Notes: generated by a model from the sequence alone, not told the origin. A stretch of 64,000 nucleotides of DNA from Verrucomicrobiaceae bacterium (GCA_027484055.1 JAIXQH010000062.1:1-64000), one strand, 5' to 3'; shown: positions 1 to 9,400, counted from the first letter of the stretch. Program-made: numbers and translations.

Positions 1-135
1 AGGTGGAGGCGGTGTGCCGTCTGCAAGCGGGCTGGCTAGGTGGGCGCGGGCTGGGGTAGCCGGGGCTTCGGCTGCGAATGCGGGGGAGCCGAGGTGGCAA
101 ACGGTCGCGATGAGGAGGAAGCAGTGCGATTTCAT
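1..135 (-). CDS. Secreted protein, N-terminus only (runs off left edge)
   Basis: An ATG at 135 opens a reading frame that stays open to the left edge (45 codons). The start of the protein is a clear Sec signal peptide: a short basic N-terminus (MKSH), a hydrophobic core (FLLIATV) and a likely cleavage site after AFA. A proline/alanine-rich stretch follows that ends in PPPP. No strong Shine-Dalgarno sequence is seen just upstream. The mature domain is outside the window, so the function cannot be named. It may be a periplasmic, outer-membrane or exported protein. The frame is supported by the signal peptide rather than by homology. Confidence 0.6.
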   Translation of the reverse strand, partial: MKSHCFLLIATVCHLGSPAFAAEAPATPARAHLASPLADGTPPPP

Positions 136-157
136 GGGGGAAAAGATGCTGTCCTTC

Positions 158-334
158 CTAGTGGACGGGGAGTTCAAAAGTCGTAACAAGTCGACCGCAG
201 CGGCCTTTAGCCATTCCCGAAGGAGTGGCCTGAACATGCGCCACCACCTCCCCGGCCTTTGGGTCGGGTTGGCGGCATCGTTGCGGTCGATGCCGACCGC
301 TTGTTATGAGGATTTTGAAGTCCTCGTCCGCTAG
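158..334 (+). ncRNA. Candidate structured RNA (long imperfect inverted repeat)
   Basis: Bases 158-203 pair with 278-334. There is a 14-bp outer helix (158-171/321-334), a 7-bp helix (173-179/313-319), a 7-bp helix (184-190/300-306) and about 12 bp at 191-202/279-290. Inside are a 7-bp hairpin with a CGAA loop (211-228), an 8-bp bulged helix (236-243/270-278) and a 7-bp hairpin with a TTTG loop (251-268). A local hairpin, 283-288/295-300, competes with the long-range helix. At least five non-Watson-Crick pairs (162/330, 168/324, 200/281, 214/225, 255/264) are G-U on the plus strand but would be A-C on the minus strand, which favours a plus-strand RNA. It does not match the signatures of tmRNA, RNase P RNA or SRP RNA that I could check by eye. 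A DNA-level mobile hairpin is the alternative. Confidence 0.45.
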
Positions 335-456
335 AACGGACACTCGCTAAAAGCCGCAATTCTGCGTGGATGGCAAGGATGAAGTTTGATTTAACTCATC
401 CTAGAGTCGCTCTGCCCGCGTCTTGTTTTGAATTCGCGCAGGCCCATGGCAGATCA

Positions 457-497
457 CAAAAAAACGCCTGAACCCAAGAGTTGGGTCAGGCGTTTTT
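457..497 (-). terminator. Rho-independent terminator of rpsB-tsf, possibly bidirectional
   Basis: The stem is 465-477 against 481-492 (CGCCTGA-A-CCCAA with TTGGGTCAGGCG, one bulged base) and the loop is GAG. On the minus strand it is followed by a run of seven T (458-464 on plus), 20 bases past the tsf stop. On the plus strand five T follow the stem, so it could also stop transcripts coming from the structured element on its left. Confidence 0.85.
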
Positions 498-512
498 ATG
501 AAATGGTGGGAT

Positions 513-1379
513 TTACTCGCCTAGGCCAAAGCGCACGAAGCGGGTCACGGTGAGGGTGTCGCCAAGTTCCTTGCCCTTTGCTTCGAGAAGCGCGGAGATT
601 TTGACATCCGAGTCTTTGACGAATCCTTGTTCAAGGAAGCAGCTTTCTGCGAAGAATTTACCGATTTGCCCCTTGAGGATGTTCTCGATGATGTTCGCTG
701 GCTTGCCTTCTGCGATAAGGCGGGTGCGGAAGATGTCGAGTTCGTTGTCCACCACGGATTGGGGGATGTCTTCGCGGGAGAGGCCTTTAGGCGCGCAGGC
801 GGCGATGTGGAGGGTGAGGTCCTTGATGAGTTCCTTGAAGGATTCGGTGCCAGCAGATGCGGGCTGAGTCGTGCCGACTTCGATGAGCACGCCGACCTTG
901 CCGCCCAAGTGGATGTAGGAGGCGACTACGCCGCCTGGTGCTGCGTCGTAGCGGACATACTTGCGAAACTGGAGGTTTTCCCCGACTTCGCCGACTTTGG
1001 CTTTGATCGTGTCATCCAAGGATTGCTCGCCGTGTCGGTGAGCAAGAGCGGCGTCGAGATCCGCAGCGGTGGAGAGGGCAAGTGCGTCTGCGATGTCGCC
1101 GACGAAGGCTTGGAAGCTTTCGTTTTTCGAAACGAAGTCAGTTTCGCAGTTGAGTTCAAGCAGGAGGCCTGAATTGGCTTCCGCGTTGACGCGGGCGGTG
1201 ATGACGCCTTCGTTGGCGGCACGGTCGGCCATTTTGCTGGACTTCATGATGCCCCGCTCGCGGAGGAGCTTGATGGAGGCTTCGATGTCGCCGTTGGTTT
1301 CGGTGAGGACTTTTTTGCAGTCCATCATCGGTGCGTTGGTTTTGTCGCGAAGTTCTTTAACGATTGATGCGGTGATCAT
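513..1379 (-). CDS. tsf: Elongation factor Ts
   Basis: EF-Ts, the guanine nucleotide exchange factor that recycles EF-Tu-GDP to EF-Tu-GTP in the cytoplasm. The 288 residues match the usual length. The N-terminal UBA-like TS domain (about residues 3-40) contains the LRDKTNAPMMDCKKVL region. The signature around KMADRAANEGV is followed by ELNCETDFVSKN in the core, and the C-terminal dimerisation region keeps a conserved FVRFGLGE ending. It lies 77 bases downstream of rpsB in the usual rpsB-tsf order and is followed by a strong terminator. Confidence 0.97.
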   Translation of the reverse strand: MITASIVKELRDKTNAPMMDCKKVLTETNGDIEASIKLLRERGIMKSSKMADRAANEGVITARVNAEANSGLLLELNCETDFVSKNESFQAFVGDIADALALSTAADLDAALAHRHGEQSLDDTIKAKVGEVGENLQFRKYVRYDAAPGGVVASYIHLGGKVGVLIEVGTTQPASAGTESFKELIKDLTLHIAACAPKGLSREDIPQSVVDNELDIFRTRLIAEGKPANIIENILKGQIGKFFAESCFLEQGFVKDSDVKISALLEAKGKELGDTLTVTRFVRFGLGE

Positions 1380-1456
1380 AGGGAAAAATGGTGTGAGTGG
1401 TGGAGAGGAAAAACGGGCGCCCCGTCGGATGACAGGACGCCCGTGTGACAGTTTGA

Positions 1457-2140
1457 TCAGTTTTTGCGAGCTGCGACCATGGCATCGACCAGATTCTGGA
1501 GAATGATGCGGATCGAGCGGATGGCGTCGTCGTTCCCGGGGATCGGGAATTGCACGAGTGCTGGGTCGGCATTCGTATCAACGAGGGCGATGATTGGGAT
1601 GTTCAAGCGGCGGGCTTCGGCGACGGCGATGGTCTCGCGAGCGGAGTCCACGATGACGACGGCGTCAGGCTTTTTGTCCATGTCGCGCACGCCACGAAGG
1701 TTGCGGAGGAGTTTTTCGCGCTCGCGGCCGAGGGCGGCGAGTTCCTTCTTGGACATGGCCTTGAACTCAGGCTGTTTCTCGATGTTTTCGAGATACTTGA
1801 GGCGCTCGACCGATTTGCGAACGGTGAGGCTGTTGGTGAGCATGCCGCCCAACCAGCGGTGATTGACGTAGTGTTGGCCAGTGGCCTCAGCGGCTTCGCG
1901 GATGGCGTCTTGTGCCTGGCGCTTGCAGCCGACGAAGAGGACTTTTTTGCCTTTTCCGACGAGGTCGGCGAGGAAGTCAGAAGCTTTATCGAGCTGCTGG
2001 ACGGTCTTTTCGAGGTTGATGATGTAGATCCCGCCTTTGTCCTTCATGAGGAAGGGCTTCATGCGTGGATTCCATTTTTTGGTTTGGTGACCGTAGTGGA
2101 CGCCGGCGTCCACCATTTCGTTGATGAGTTCGTTAATCAT
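1457..2140 (-). CDS. rpsB: 30S ribosomal protein S2
   Basis: Ribosomal protein S2 of the small subunit. The family signatures are present: VHYGHQTKKWNPRMKPF near the N-terminus, HRWLGGMLTN in the middle and the PDAVVIVDS / IPIIALVDTNADP block toward the C-terminus. At 227 residues it is slightly shorter than the E. coli protein, as in many bacteria that lack the extended tail. It is the first gene of the rpsB-tsf unit. The leader upstream holds inverted repeats and a possible promoter, fitting the S2 autoregulation known in other bacteria, although that mechanism is not shown here. Confidence 0.97.
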   Translation of the reverse strand: MINELINEMVDAGVHYGHQTKKWNPRMKPFLMKDKGGIYIINLEKTVQQLDKASDFLADLVGKGKKVLFVGCKRQAQDAIREAAEATGQHYVNHRWLGGMLTNSLTVRKSVERLKYLENIEKQPEFKAMSKKELAALGREREKLLRNLRGVRDMDKKPDAVVIVDSARETIAVAEARRLNIPIIALVDTNADPALVQFPIPGNDDAIRSIRIILQNLVDAMVAARKN

Positions 2141-2202
2141 GGAGTTGTAGGTTGCCCGCCTTAAAACAGGTCGAGCGATTCTTGAAAACAGGCCGCGTCA
2201 GG

Positions 2203-2279
2203 GTCCCTCAGGTCTTCGTTGGTGATAAGGCGGCGTCACGAGGGACGCACGGGATAGGGGGGTGGGTAGGAGTATGCAA
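2203..2279 (-). promoter_or_regulatory. Possible rpsB promoter and leader hairpin
   Basis: On the minus strand TTGCAT (2274-2279) and TATCCC (2251-2256) are 17 bases apart, a moderate sigma-70-like match. Downstream in the presumed leader, GTCCCTC and GAGGGAC (2240-2246 and 2203-2209) can pair around a 30-base loop. Both are tentative. They sit in the 230-base gap in front of rpsB, where a promoter and possibly an S2-responsive leader are expected. Confidence 0.25.
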
Positions 2280-2347
2280 GAAAAAATCTTGGACTCGGGG
2301 GAAATCTTAAGACTTCAGCCGTTGTCGCTACGTGGCTTGGTTATGAG

Positions 2348-2372
2348 GATGCTTCTCCGTTTTAGAAGCATC
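2348..2372 (-). terminator. Hairpin at the end of the acylphosphatase gene
   Basis: A perfect 9-bp stem (GATGCTTCT, 2348-2356, with AGAAGCATC, 2364-2372) and a 7-base loop overlap the acylphosphatase stop codon. No T-run follows on the minus strand, so it is a weak intrinsic terminator or an mRNA-stabilising end that separates this gene from the rpsB promoter region. Confidence 0.4.
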
Positions 2373-2658
2373 AAGTGACGGGATCCCGATTGATGAAAAA
2401 GCTTTTGCAGTTTTCGAGTGGAGGAATCGACTCGGTCACAACGGATTGGATGTGGTGGGCTACGCTGGATTCAACGGTGATTTCTTGAATCAAGGAATCA
2501 ACTTCTGCCTTCTGCCCCATGACTTGAAGTTCGACGGATCCATCAGCGAGATTTTTCACCCAGCCGCAAACGTCGAAACCACGGGCAAGATCTTTGACGG
2601 CGTAGCGGAATCCGACTCCTTGCACGCGGCCATGGAACACCACTTTTTTAGCGAACAT
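2371..2658 (-). CDS. acyP: Acylphosphatase
   Basis: A small cytosolic hydrolase of acyl phosphates. The 95 residues fit the single-domain family (about 90-100). The catalytic loop GRVQGVGFR is at residues 10-18, with the phosphate-binding Arg18. The second catalytic residue, Asn36, is in GWVKNLADGSVEL. The fold ends a little after the usual C-terminal motif, with a short tail. It follows the small secreted-protein gene by 17 bases and may be cotranscribed with it. Physiological substrates of bacterial acylphosphatases are poorly defined. Confidence 0.93.
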   Translation of the reverse strand: MFAKKVVFHGRVQGVGFRYAVKDLARGFDVCGWVKNLADGSVELQVMGQKAEVDSLIQEITVESSVAHHIQSVVTESIPPLENCKSFFINRDPVT

Positions 2659-2675
2659 GCGGATGGGGAAACGAG

Positions 2676-3221
2676 TCAGGGAGTGGGTGGTTTCTGGTCG
2701 AAGGGATTCGAGTCAAGCACGCTGGATTTCAGGCCGAAGACTTCTTGGTAGGTCTTTCCGGGAAGGAAATTGTAAGCAATGGGGGCACTGCGTTTGCCTT
2801 CTGCATCGTAGAGGTAAACGAGGCGGCGTACTGGCATTTCTTTGCCGGTGTCTTTGTTGATGCGTTTGACCCGGGAGTCGAACATGAGTTCTTCTACCAC
2901 AAGTCCGGTGACGCGGTGGTAGCCGTAGCTGACTTTGAAGAGTTCTTGATTTTGACCGTCGCGGATTTTGCAGCCGAGCGGGTTCCCGTTGGAGTCCATT
3001 TTGTAAATGATGACCATGGTGAGGGTGCCATTTAGATAGGTTTTTTTCGTCAGCGTGCGACCGTCTGGGCTGCGAATGAAGTAGGTCTTGCTGCCATCAT
3101 CCATTTTCATGCAGCGGACATTCGGGCCATCCACTTCGTCCAGTTCGCTGGCATGGGTGGGCACGCATAAGAGCAGACAGATGGCGCTTACCATGATTTT
3201 CAAAGTTGCCAGAAGCTTCAT
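2676..3221 (-). CDS. Secreted protein of unknown function
   Basis: I do not recognise a family. Starting at the ATG at 3221 gives 181 residues with a clean signal peptide (MKLLATLK, hydrophobic SAICLLLCV, cleavage after THA). An upstream ATG at 3257 would only add 12 residues in front of the signal sequence and overlap folP, so it is less likely. The mature part is rich in beta-type patterns (SKTYFIRSPDGRTL, TYLNGTLTMVIIYKMD, RRLVYLYDAEGKR) and looks like a small repeat-based periplasmic or cell-surface protein. It is divergent from folP and just upstream of acyP. Confidence 0.75.
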   Translation of the reverse strand: MKLLATLKIMVSAICLLLCVPTHASELDEVDGPNVRCMKMDDGSKTYFIRSPDGRTLTKKTYLNGTLTMVIIYKMDSNGNPLGCKIRDGQNQELFKVSYGYHRVTGLVVEELMFDSRVKRINKDTGKEMPVRRLVYLYDAEGKRSAPIAYNFLPGKTYQEVFGLKSSVLDSNPFDQKPPTP

Positions 3222-3275
3222 AGGGGACAGAGTATCCACGACTGAGGAATGCTGCAAGCTGCCAATTTTGAAAGG

Positions 3276-4112
3276 ATGATTTGGAAAACACGACGAGGCA
3301 CTCTCACGCTTGGAACCCGAGCACGGGTCATGGGGATTTTAAATGTCACGCCGGATTCCTTTTCGGACGGGGGAAGCTGGACTGGAGTGGGGGCGGCATT
3401 GGCACAGGCCCGTGTGATGATCGCCGATGGTGCTGAAATCATCGACATCGGTGGAGAATCGACACGTCCTGGAGCCGTCAGAATTTCGGCGACCGAGGAA
3501 ATTTCAAGAACGGTGCCGATCCTCACGGCGCTGAGGCAGGAATGGGACGGATTGATTTCAATCGATACGAGCAAAGCCGCTGTCGCGGCTGCCGCGCTTC
3601 AGGCAGGAGCTGATATGGTGAATGATGTGACTGGCTTGCTTGGCGACCCTGCCATGGCAAGCGTCTGCGCCGCGAGCGGCTGCGGAGTGGTGGTCATGCA
3701 CATGCAGGGGACTCCTGAGACCATGCAGTGCGATCCCCATTACCAGGATGTCGTCGCGGAGGTGGATGCCTTTTTTTCGCAGCGACTGGTGGACTTAACC
3801 GCCCAGGGAATCGCGAAGGAGGCGCTGTGCTTTGACCCGGGAATCGGCTTTGGTAAACGCTTGGAGCATAACTTGGAACTGCTGCGAAATTTGACTCATT
3901 TTTCAAAATTCGAGCGGCCCATGCTCCTAGGCTTATCTCGTAAATCGTTCATCGGGGAAATTTTGGGGAACTCGGAATTGACGGTCCGCGAGTGGCCTAC
4001 CGTAGCTCTGACCGCCATGGCTCGTGAACAAGGGGTTCTTTTGCACCGGGTTCATTCGGTCAAACCTGCGGTCCAAGCCCTGCGAATGACCGAGGCGATA
4101 CTCGGTGACTGA
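3276..4112 (+). CDS. folP: Dihydropteroate synthase
   Basis: Condenses p-aminobenzoate with 6-hydroxymethyl-dihydropterin diphosphate in folate synthesis and is the target of sulfonamides. All signature blocks of the TIM barrel are present in order: MGILNVTPDSFSDGG, IDIGGESTRPGA, SIDTSKAAVA, VNDVTGL, VVMHMQGTP, DPGIGFGKR and LGLSRKSFIG. Starting at 3276 gives 278 residues. A second ATG at 3249 adds nine residues and would overlap the divergent gene's upstream region. It is a lone plus-strand gene whose end converges with the amidase 18 bases away. Confidence 0.96.
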   Translation: MIWKTRRGTLTLGTRARVMGILNVTPDSFSDGGSWTGVGAALAQARVMIADGAEIIDIGGESTRPGAVRISATEEISRTVPILTALRQEWDGLISIDTSKAAVAAAALQAGADMVNDVTGLLGDPAMASVCAASGCGVVVMHMQGTPETMQCDPHYQDVVAEVDAFFSQRLVDLTAQGIAKEALCFDPGIGFGKRLEHNLELLRNLTHFSKFERPMLLGLSRKSFIGEILGNSELTVREWPTVALTAMAREQGVLLHRVHSVKPAVQALRMTEAILGD

Positions 4113-4130
4113 TTCAAGGCGAGGTGGGTC

Positions 4131-5171
4131 TTACTTGGCGGACGTCGGCGCTTGGCTGCCGCCCACATTGAGACGGTAACGTTTGATCGCGAAGACGATT
4201 CCATCGGCAATCGCATGCTGGTAGCCTTCAGTATTGATCATTTTCGCTTCTTGCGAATGACTCATGAATCCACCCTCAAGGAGGATTGCAGGATGGCGGA
4301 CACCGGAGAGAACACTGAAGCGCGCCCTCTTGATACCACGGTCAAAGGTGCGTGTACCTAGTTTAAAAAGCGTCCAGCCGTGAACGGCCGTGGCGAGTGC
4401 AATATTCGCGGAGTCATGCTCATTGCCGGCAAATAGATGGCTGTCAGACGATTTTACATCACTTCCATAATGCGAGATGCCAGGAGGTGAGAGGGTAAAT
4501 GTCTCGATGCCACGGGCAGTTTGGCTGCCAGAATTGAAATGAATGCTGATGTAAATGGCGTTTTCTTTAACGGAGTTGGCAAAATCAACGCGCTCTTGAA
4601 GCGATTGGTAGCGGTCATCGGTGCGCGTCATAATGACTTTGAAGCCTGTGGCTTGGAGCTGGGCTTTTACGAGATTTGCCACTTTCAAATTGTAACTGGA
4701 TTCGCTGCCCAGGGAATTCACCGCGCCAGGATCTTTCCCGCCGTGACCTGGATCTAGGATGACGGTCTTAAAGTCTCCTGCGTTGATGATGATGTTCGGG
4801 CGCAGCACGGGATCGATCAATTTCCCTAGATCAATTCTCGAAACGTAGGCTTTCTCCGCGATCGTCGAAATATCGTGGCTGAAGATGAATTTCACATTAT
4901 TCATCAAGCATTCATTACTCCCAACTCTGAAACTCACCGTCAGCAACTTGTTTTTCTCCGTCCGATTCCCTTTGGTGAGGACGATCGAACCACCGGACCG
5001 GCTCATGGTGTCGAAGGCGTAAAATCGCTTGATGCTGTCGATGGATACGTACTCCTGCCCCTCAATTTTTTCAATTTCCCATGTGCTAGTAGAAGATGCC
5101 TGCGCGGAAATGGAGCTGTAGGAAAGCCCAAGAAAACCCAGCACAGCGATTGACCGTAAGAAAAAACTCAT
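4131..5171 (-). CDS. N-acetylmuramoyl-L-alanine amidase (Amidase_3), secreted
   Basis: A zinc amidase that cleaves the amide bond between MurNAc and the stem peptide, acting in the periplasm on peptidoglycan during division or remodelling. The start at 5171 gives a signal peptide (MSFFLRSIAVLGFLGL, cleavage near SAQA). The N-terminal part (about residues 30-140) resembles the beta-rich domain of copper-amine-oxidase N type found in related amidases. The catalytic domain starts at TVILDPGHGGKDPGA (zinc His) and continues with the SIHFNS zinc His and ILLEGGFMSH with the catalytic Glu. An in-frame ATG at 5228 lies upstream of the signal peptide and is less likely. It follows recR by 27 bases. 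Confidence 0.93.
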   Translation of the reverse strand: MSFFLRSIAVLGFLGLSYSSISAQASSTSTWEIEKIEGQEYVSIDSIKRFYAFDTMSRSGGSIVLTKGNRTEKNKLLTVSFRVGSNECLMNNVKFIFSHDISTIAEKAYVSRIDLGKLIDPVLRPNIIINAGDFKTVILDPGHGGKDPGAVNSLGSESSYNLKVANLVKAQLQATGFKVIMTRTDDRYQSLQERVDFANSVKENAIYISIHFNSGSQTARGIETFTLSPPGISHYGSDVKSSDSHLFAGNEHDSANIALATAVHGWTLFKLGTRTFDRGIKRARFSVLSGVRHPAILLEGGFMSHSQEAKMINTEGYQHAIADGIVFAIKRYRLNVGGSQAPTSAK

Positions 5172-5255
5172 TTCTGAAACAACGACAAGATGTTCTAGAG
5201 CGTTACCAAGCTCCCCAACGAATGACAACCTGGATTTCTCAGTAACCGCGCTAAC

Positions 5256-5864
5256 TTAAATGCTACGGCGACCCTGCATCGCACGCATCAGAGTCAATTC
5301 ATCCGCATGCTCCAGTCCGCCTCCTGCTGGGAGTCCTTGAGCGATACGGGTCAATTGACAATTTCGACCTCGCAAAATCTCCGCTAAATAGTTTGCCGTC
5401 GCTTCACCTTCGACATCCGAGCCCAATGCTAAAATCACTTCCACTCCGTCTGCTGAAGTCTCAACTCTCCGCACCAACGAGGGGATTCTCAAGTCATCGG
5501 GCGACACGCGGTCCAGAGGCGACAGCTTGCCCCCTAGACAGTGGTATCTTCCCCGATACGCCCCGGAACGCTCCAAGGGTAGGACATCCGTGGCTTGCTC
5601 GACCACGCACAGAATCCCGTTATCCCGTGTGATATCGTCACAAAGATCGCAGCCACCATCGGTCGCGAAAAATCCGCATACCGAGCATGCATGGACAACT
5701 TGTTTGGCAAATACCAACGAATCTGCGAGTGGCGAAACATTCGACTTCGGACTCTGCAGTAACCACACAGCGATTCGCTCAGCGCTGCGTGGACCCACCC
5801 CAGGCAAACGTTTCAACTCGGAAATGAGTGCGATGACTGGCTCAGGGAAATCAGCGCGCTTCAT
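5256..5864 (-). CDS. recR: Recombination mediator RecR
   Basis: Works with RecF/RecO to load RecA on gapped DNA. The 202 residues match the usual ~200. The order is a helix-hairpin-helix (LPGVGPRSAERIA, about residues 19-31), a C4 zinc finger (CSVCGFF...CDLC), a Toprim domain (ILCVVEQATDVLPLE ... ALGSDVEGEATANYL) and the C-terminal RIAQGLPAGGGLEHADELTL segment. The start overlaps the end of the upstream membrane-protein gene by 14 bases, so the two are probably translationally coupled. No dnaX is adjacent, unlike in many bacteria. Confidence 0.97.
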   Translation of the reverse strand: MKRADFPEPVIALISELKRLPGVGPRSAERIAVWLLQSPKSNVSPLADSLVFAKQVVHACSVCGFFATDGGCDLCDDITRDNGILCVVEQATDVLPLERSGAYRGRYHCLGGKLSPLDRVSPDDLRIPSLVRRVETSADGVEVILALGSDVEGEATANYLAEILRGRNCQLTRIAQGLPAGGGLEHADELTLMRAMQGRRSI

Positions 5865-6309
5865 GTGAATCTGAGGTTTGAAAAGAATCGCAGGGCATCC
5901 GGTGATTGACGGAGTAAATCATCGCACAAATGCCGGACCAAACGGCGGCGACGATTGGAGCCGCAAGATCTGGCGCATAAGCCGCCAGTCCTAAGACCGG
6001 CACCCAGCCGCAAATCACGACCACCATGGTTAACCACAAGGCCAAGCGCCGCCAGGCCTGCGGGACCTTTAAAAGAATCCAAGGGATCCCGAATGCGAAA
6101 ACCATCACACCCAGCCAAATCGTCCATGGTGGCAAAGAATGGACAATCCCTTGGTCTGCCACAAGGCCCTTCAGAGCAGTGTTCATGCGAGTGTTGATCC
6201 CTAAAAGGCTCAGGCCCACGCACAAAAATAACGACAGCAGCCCGATCGTGCCACCCGCAAGCAAGACATGGCCAACTGGACGAGGGGCTACCAATGATGA
6301 ATGCGACAT
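5851..6309 (-). CDS. Small integral membrane protein, unknown function
   Basis: No family recognised. From the ATG at 6309 the protein is about 152 residues with four hydrophobic segments: HVLLAGGTIGLLSLFLCVGLSLL, WTIWLGVMVFAFGIPWILL, LALWLTMVVVICGWVPVLGLA and APIVAAVWSGICAMIYSV, each broken by short polar loops. An ATG at 6360 is possible but adds a polar extension. The gene overlaps recR by 14 bases and heads the recR-amidase group. It is divergent from the large subtilase gene, with about 190 bases between the starts. Confidence 0.7.
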   Translation of the reverse strand: MSHSSLVAPRPVGHVLLAGGTIGLLSLFLCVGLSLLGINTRMNTALKGLVADQGIVHSLPPWTIWLGVMVFAFGIPWILLKVPQAWRRLALWLTMVVVICGWVPVLGLAAYAPDLAAPIVAAVWSGICAMIYSVNHRMPCDSFQTSDSHEAR

Positions 6310-6497
6310 ATTTGATTCAGAGATGCCCGACATCCAACGTTGCGCCTGCCTTCCTGTCAACCTGGAGACCCTCGATTGAAAATCTTTGAGAAATTTGCAC
6401 GAATTCCGCTTTAAACCACTCAGCGTTACTAAACTGCCACAAAAACCTCATGGCTCGGTGAAATCCCCCGGTCACCATCTCACTGCTCAAACTCCTC

Positions 6498-9400
6498 ATG
6501 TCCCGACATTCACTCAATCGTTTTTCAGTCACGGCACTTCTTGTCGTCATTTTCGCAACCCTAGCTTCGCTATTCTGGGTGCGAGACCATCGTTCACCCT
6601 CTGAATCATCTGTGGCGTACTCCAAAGTGACCACTCTCCCGGACACGTCTCTGCCATCGGCGACCCTCCGCGCTACGAAACCCGCTAAAGTCCAGCGCTC
6701 CCAAAATATTTTGGACTCGGAAGAAACATGGGACTTCAATCTCCAAGGGACGCCATGTTCCATCAAACTTGCCCTCGACCAAGCAAATCTCCGCGATGCT
6801 GACGGCAAGGACACAATCGTTTATCTCACGCCTCCCGCCACCCAAGAAACGCTTCCTGCCCGTCTTGCAGAATTGCAGGCACCCGGCGGAGTATTCCCCG
6901 TCGCCTACTTGGCTGGAGAAGAGCGTTCAGTCGCCACCCGCCGCCTTGTCACCCCCGATCTAAGGGTTCAATTGGATGACGCTCATGCGGCAAACATCGC
7001 CTCTAAAAACCAGCTCACCATCAAGGATCGTCCTTCGTACGCACCAGGCTGGGTCATCATGAGCGCGAAAAACGCTTTCGCCGCACTCGATGCCATGATC
7101 GATCTTAGGGCCGCCGAATACGTCGCTTCGGCTGACGTCCTGCTCGCCACTCAACACAGTCTTCGGGCTCTGCCAAATGATCCCTTGGCCGCCAGTCAGT
7201 GGCATCTTAATCCCACTCCCGTAAGTCCCGTCGTCGCTGGGTCTGATGTGAAAATCGACTCAGTATGGAACTACCCATCTCCCACCGGTATCCGGGGAAA
7301 TGGAGTCCGCATCGGTATCGTAGATGATGGCCTACAGACGGGTCATCCAGATCTCTCTCCCAATGTTGACTCCGTAAATGATAAGGACTGGAACGGCAAT
7401 GATGCGGATCCAAATCCTGGCACTGGCGACGATCACGGCACTGCCTGCGCCGGAAATGCGGCTGCCAGAGGAAACAATAGCATCGGCGTCACTGGCACTG
7501 CTCCCGAAGCCACCCTCGTAGGAATGCGTTTGATCGCAGCCGCTGTCACAGACGCTCAAGAAGGCGAGGCCATGACCTACCTTCCAGATCTCATTCAAAT
7601 TAAATCAAATAGCTGGGGACCGAATGATACAGGTACAGCCCTCGAGGCACCCGGCCCACTCGCAACTGCAGCGTTCCAAACCGCTGCCACCACGGGCCGA
7701 GGAGGAAAAGGTAGCATCATCCTCTGGGCAGGAGGAAATGGCGGAGATGTTAGCGATAACTCAAACTATGACGGATACGCCAATTCGATTTACACCATCG
7801 CCATCGGTGCGACAGACTCCAAAGGAACTCGGGCCTACTACAGCGAGCCAGGCGCTAATATCGTCGTCTCAGCGCCCTCCAGCGGAGATGGCACCGCAGT
7901 CGGTATCACCACTGTAGATCGGACTGGTGCCGATGGTTATAACACCTCAGGTGCTGGTTCTGGCGAGCCAGCAGATCTTAACTATACCAACTCCTTCGGC
8001 GGCACCTCCTCTGCCACCCCTACGGCCGCAGGCATTGTCGCGCTCATTCTAGAAAAAAATCCCAACTTAGGCTGGCGAGACGTTCAGGAAATTCTCATCA
8101 GATCTGCCACCAAATTTAAGCCCACCGACGCTGGATGGGTCACAAACGGGGCCGGTATTCCATTCAATCACGATTTCGGCGCGGGTCTGATCAATGCAAC
8201 AGGCGCAGTCAATCTAGCCACCACATGGACCAATCTCCCTGCGCAGACCTCCGCCACTTCCACTCAGACCGGTCTCACAGCGACCATCCCCAATAATCTC
8301 GCCTCTGGAGTCACTCGCACCTTCGACCTCAGCGCCTCAAACATTCGCGTGGAGCAAGTCACCCTCAGGCTTTCCGCCACCCACACCGCACGTGGAAATC
8401 TTCAAATTACCCTTACCTCGCCCAGCGGTATGGTAAGCACGCTGGCCGAAGTCCGTGCCGACACGAATGATAACTACTCGAACTGGACGTTCAGCTCCGT
8501 CCGGAATTGGGGGGAAAACTCCGCAGGAACATGGACGCTCAAAGTCGCCGACCTCAGCTCCACAGGCAACTCCACTGGAGGAACCTTAACGGCTGCTGAG
8601 TTGAAAATTTTTGGCAGCCCCGCCACTCCTGTGAATCCAGCCCCACTCGTTCAAATCACAGCCCCTACCGACGGACAAGTCTTCAGTATTGGAACTCCCG
8701 TCAATGTCAGTGTGAATGCCAGTGATCTCACCATCAGCGGTGGCACCGGCGCGATCAGTCAGGTTGAGCTTTTTGACAATGAGGTCTCCGTTGGCACAGA
8801 CGTAACCGCCCCATACTCATTCACCTACACGCCTGTACAAGGCAGTCACCTATTGGTAGCAAAAGCAACTGATAGCGAGGGGGCGGTTGGCAGTTCGGTG
8901 TCGATTACGATTTCAGTAGCCAATCAGAGTCCAGTCATCACCGCTGCCACTCTCTCCGCATCTGGGCAAAGCTATACAAATACACCACTTACCGTTTCAT
9001 CAATTTCAGCAAGCGACCCAGAAGGTTCAGTGCTGACATATAGCTATCAATGGCAAGCGAGTAATAATTTGACCGTCTATACCGATCTAGATGGCGCCAC
9101 GACTCAGACGGCTCCAGCCTTGTCGGGGAACCTACTTCGCTGTGTCATCACCGCTTCAGACGGCTCATCAAGCAGCGCTCCCTTCACGACCGCCGCTGTG
9201 AATCTTCTGAATCCGCCGAATACCACTGCCAACCAAGGAAGCGATTACTCCTACACCAGTGGTCTAGTCTTAAACGGAACAGACTCACAGCTCTCTCGCC
9301 AAGCGTTGATCCATGAGTTTAGCCAAGGCCCGGCAGGTGGCTCAGCTGAGTGGATCGAGATTCTCACCCTTAAATCTGGAAGCCTTGCCTTCTGGGATCT

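Noticed and set aside
178..190. 13-base match to the conserved 3' end of 16S rRNA (AAGTCGTAACAAG)
   Set aside because: Neighbouring bases do not continue as 16S rRNA and the segment is part of the inverted repeat, so it is chance or a short coincidence.
14..334. 106-codon plus-strand open frame
   Set aside because: It overlaps the signal-peptide gene on the opposite strand and the inverted repeat, has no family pattern and no supporting start site.
158..343. 61-codon minus-strand open frame
   Set aside because: It lies wholly within the inverted repeat; the base pairing explains the sequence better than coding does.
627..1172. 181-codon plus-strand frame
   Set aside because: It is the complement of tsf, which has full family signatures on the minus strand.
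1550..2164. 204-codon plus-strand frame
   Set aside because: It is the complement of rpsB.
6317..6814. 165-codon minus-strand frame across the start of the subtilase gene
   Set aside because: No family pattern; overlaps the export signal of a well-supported gene.
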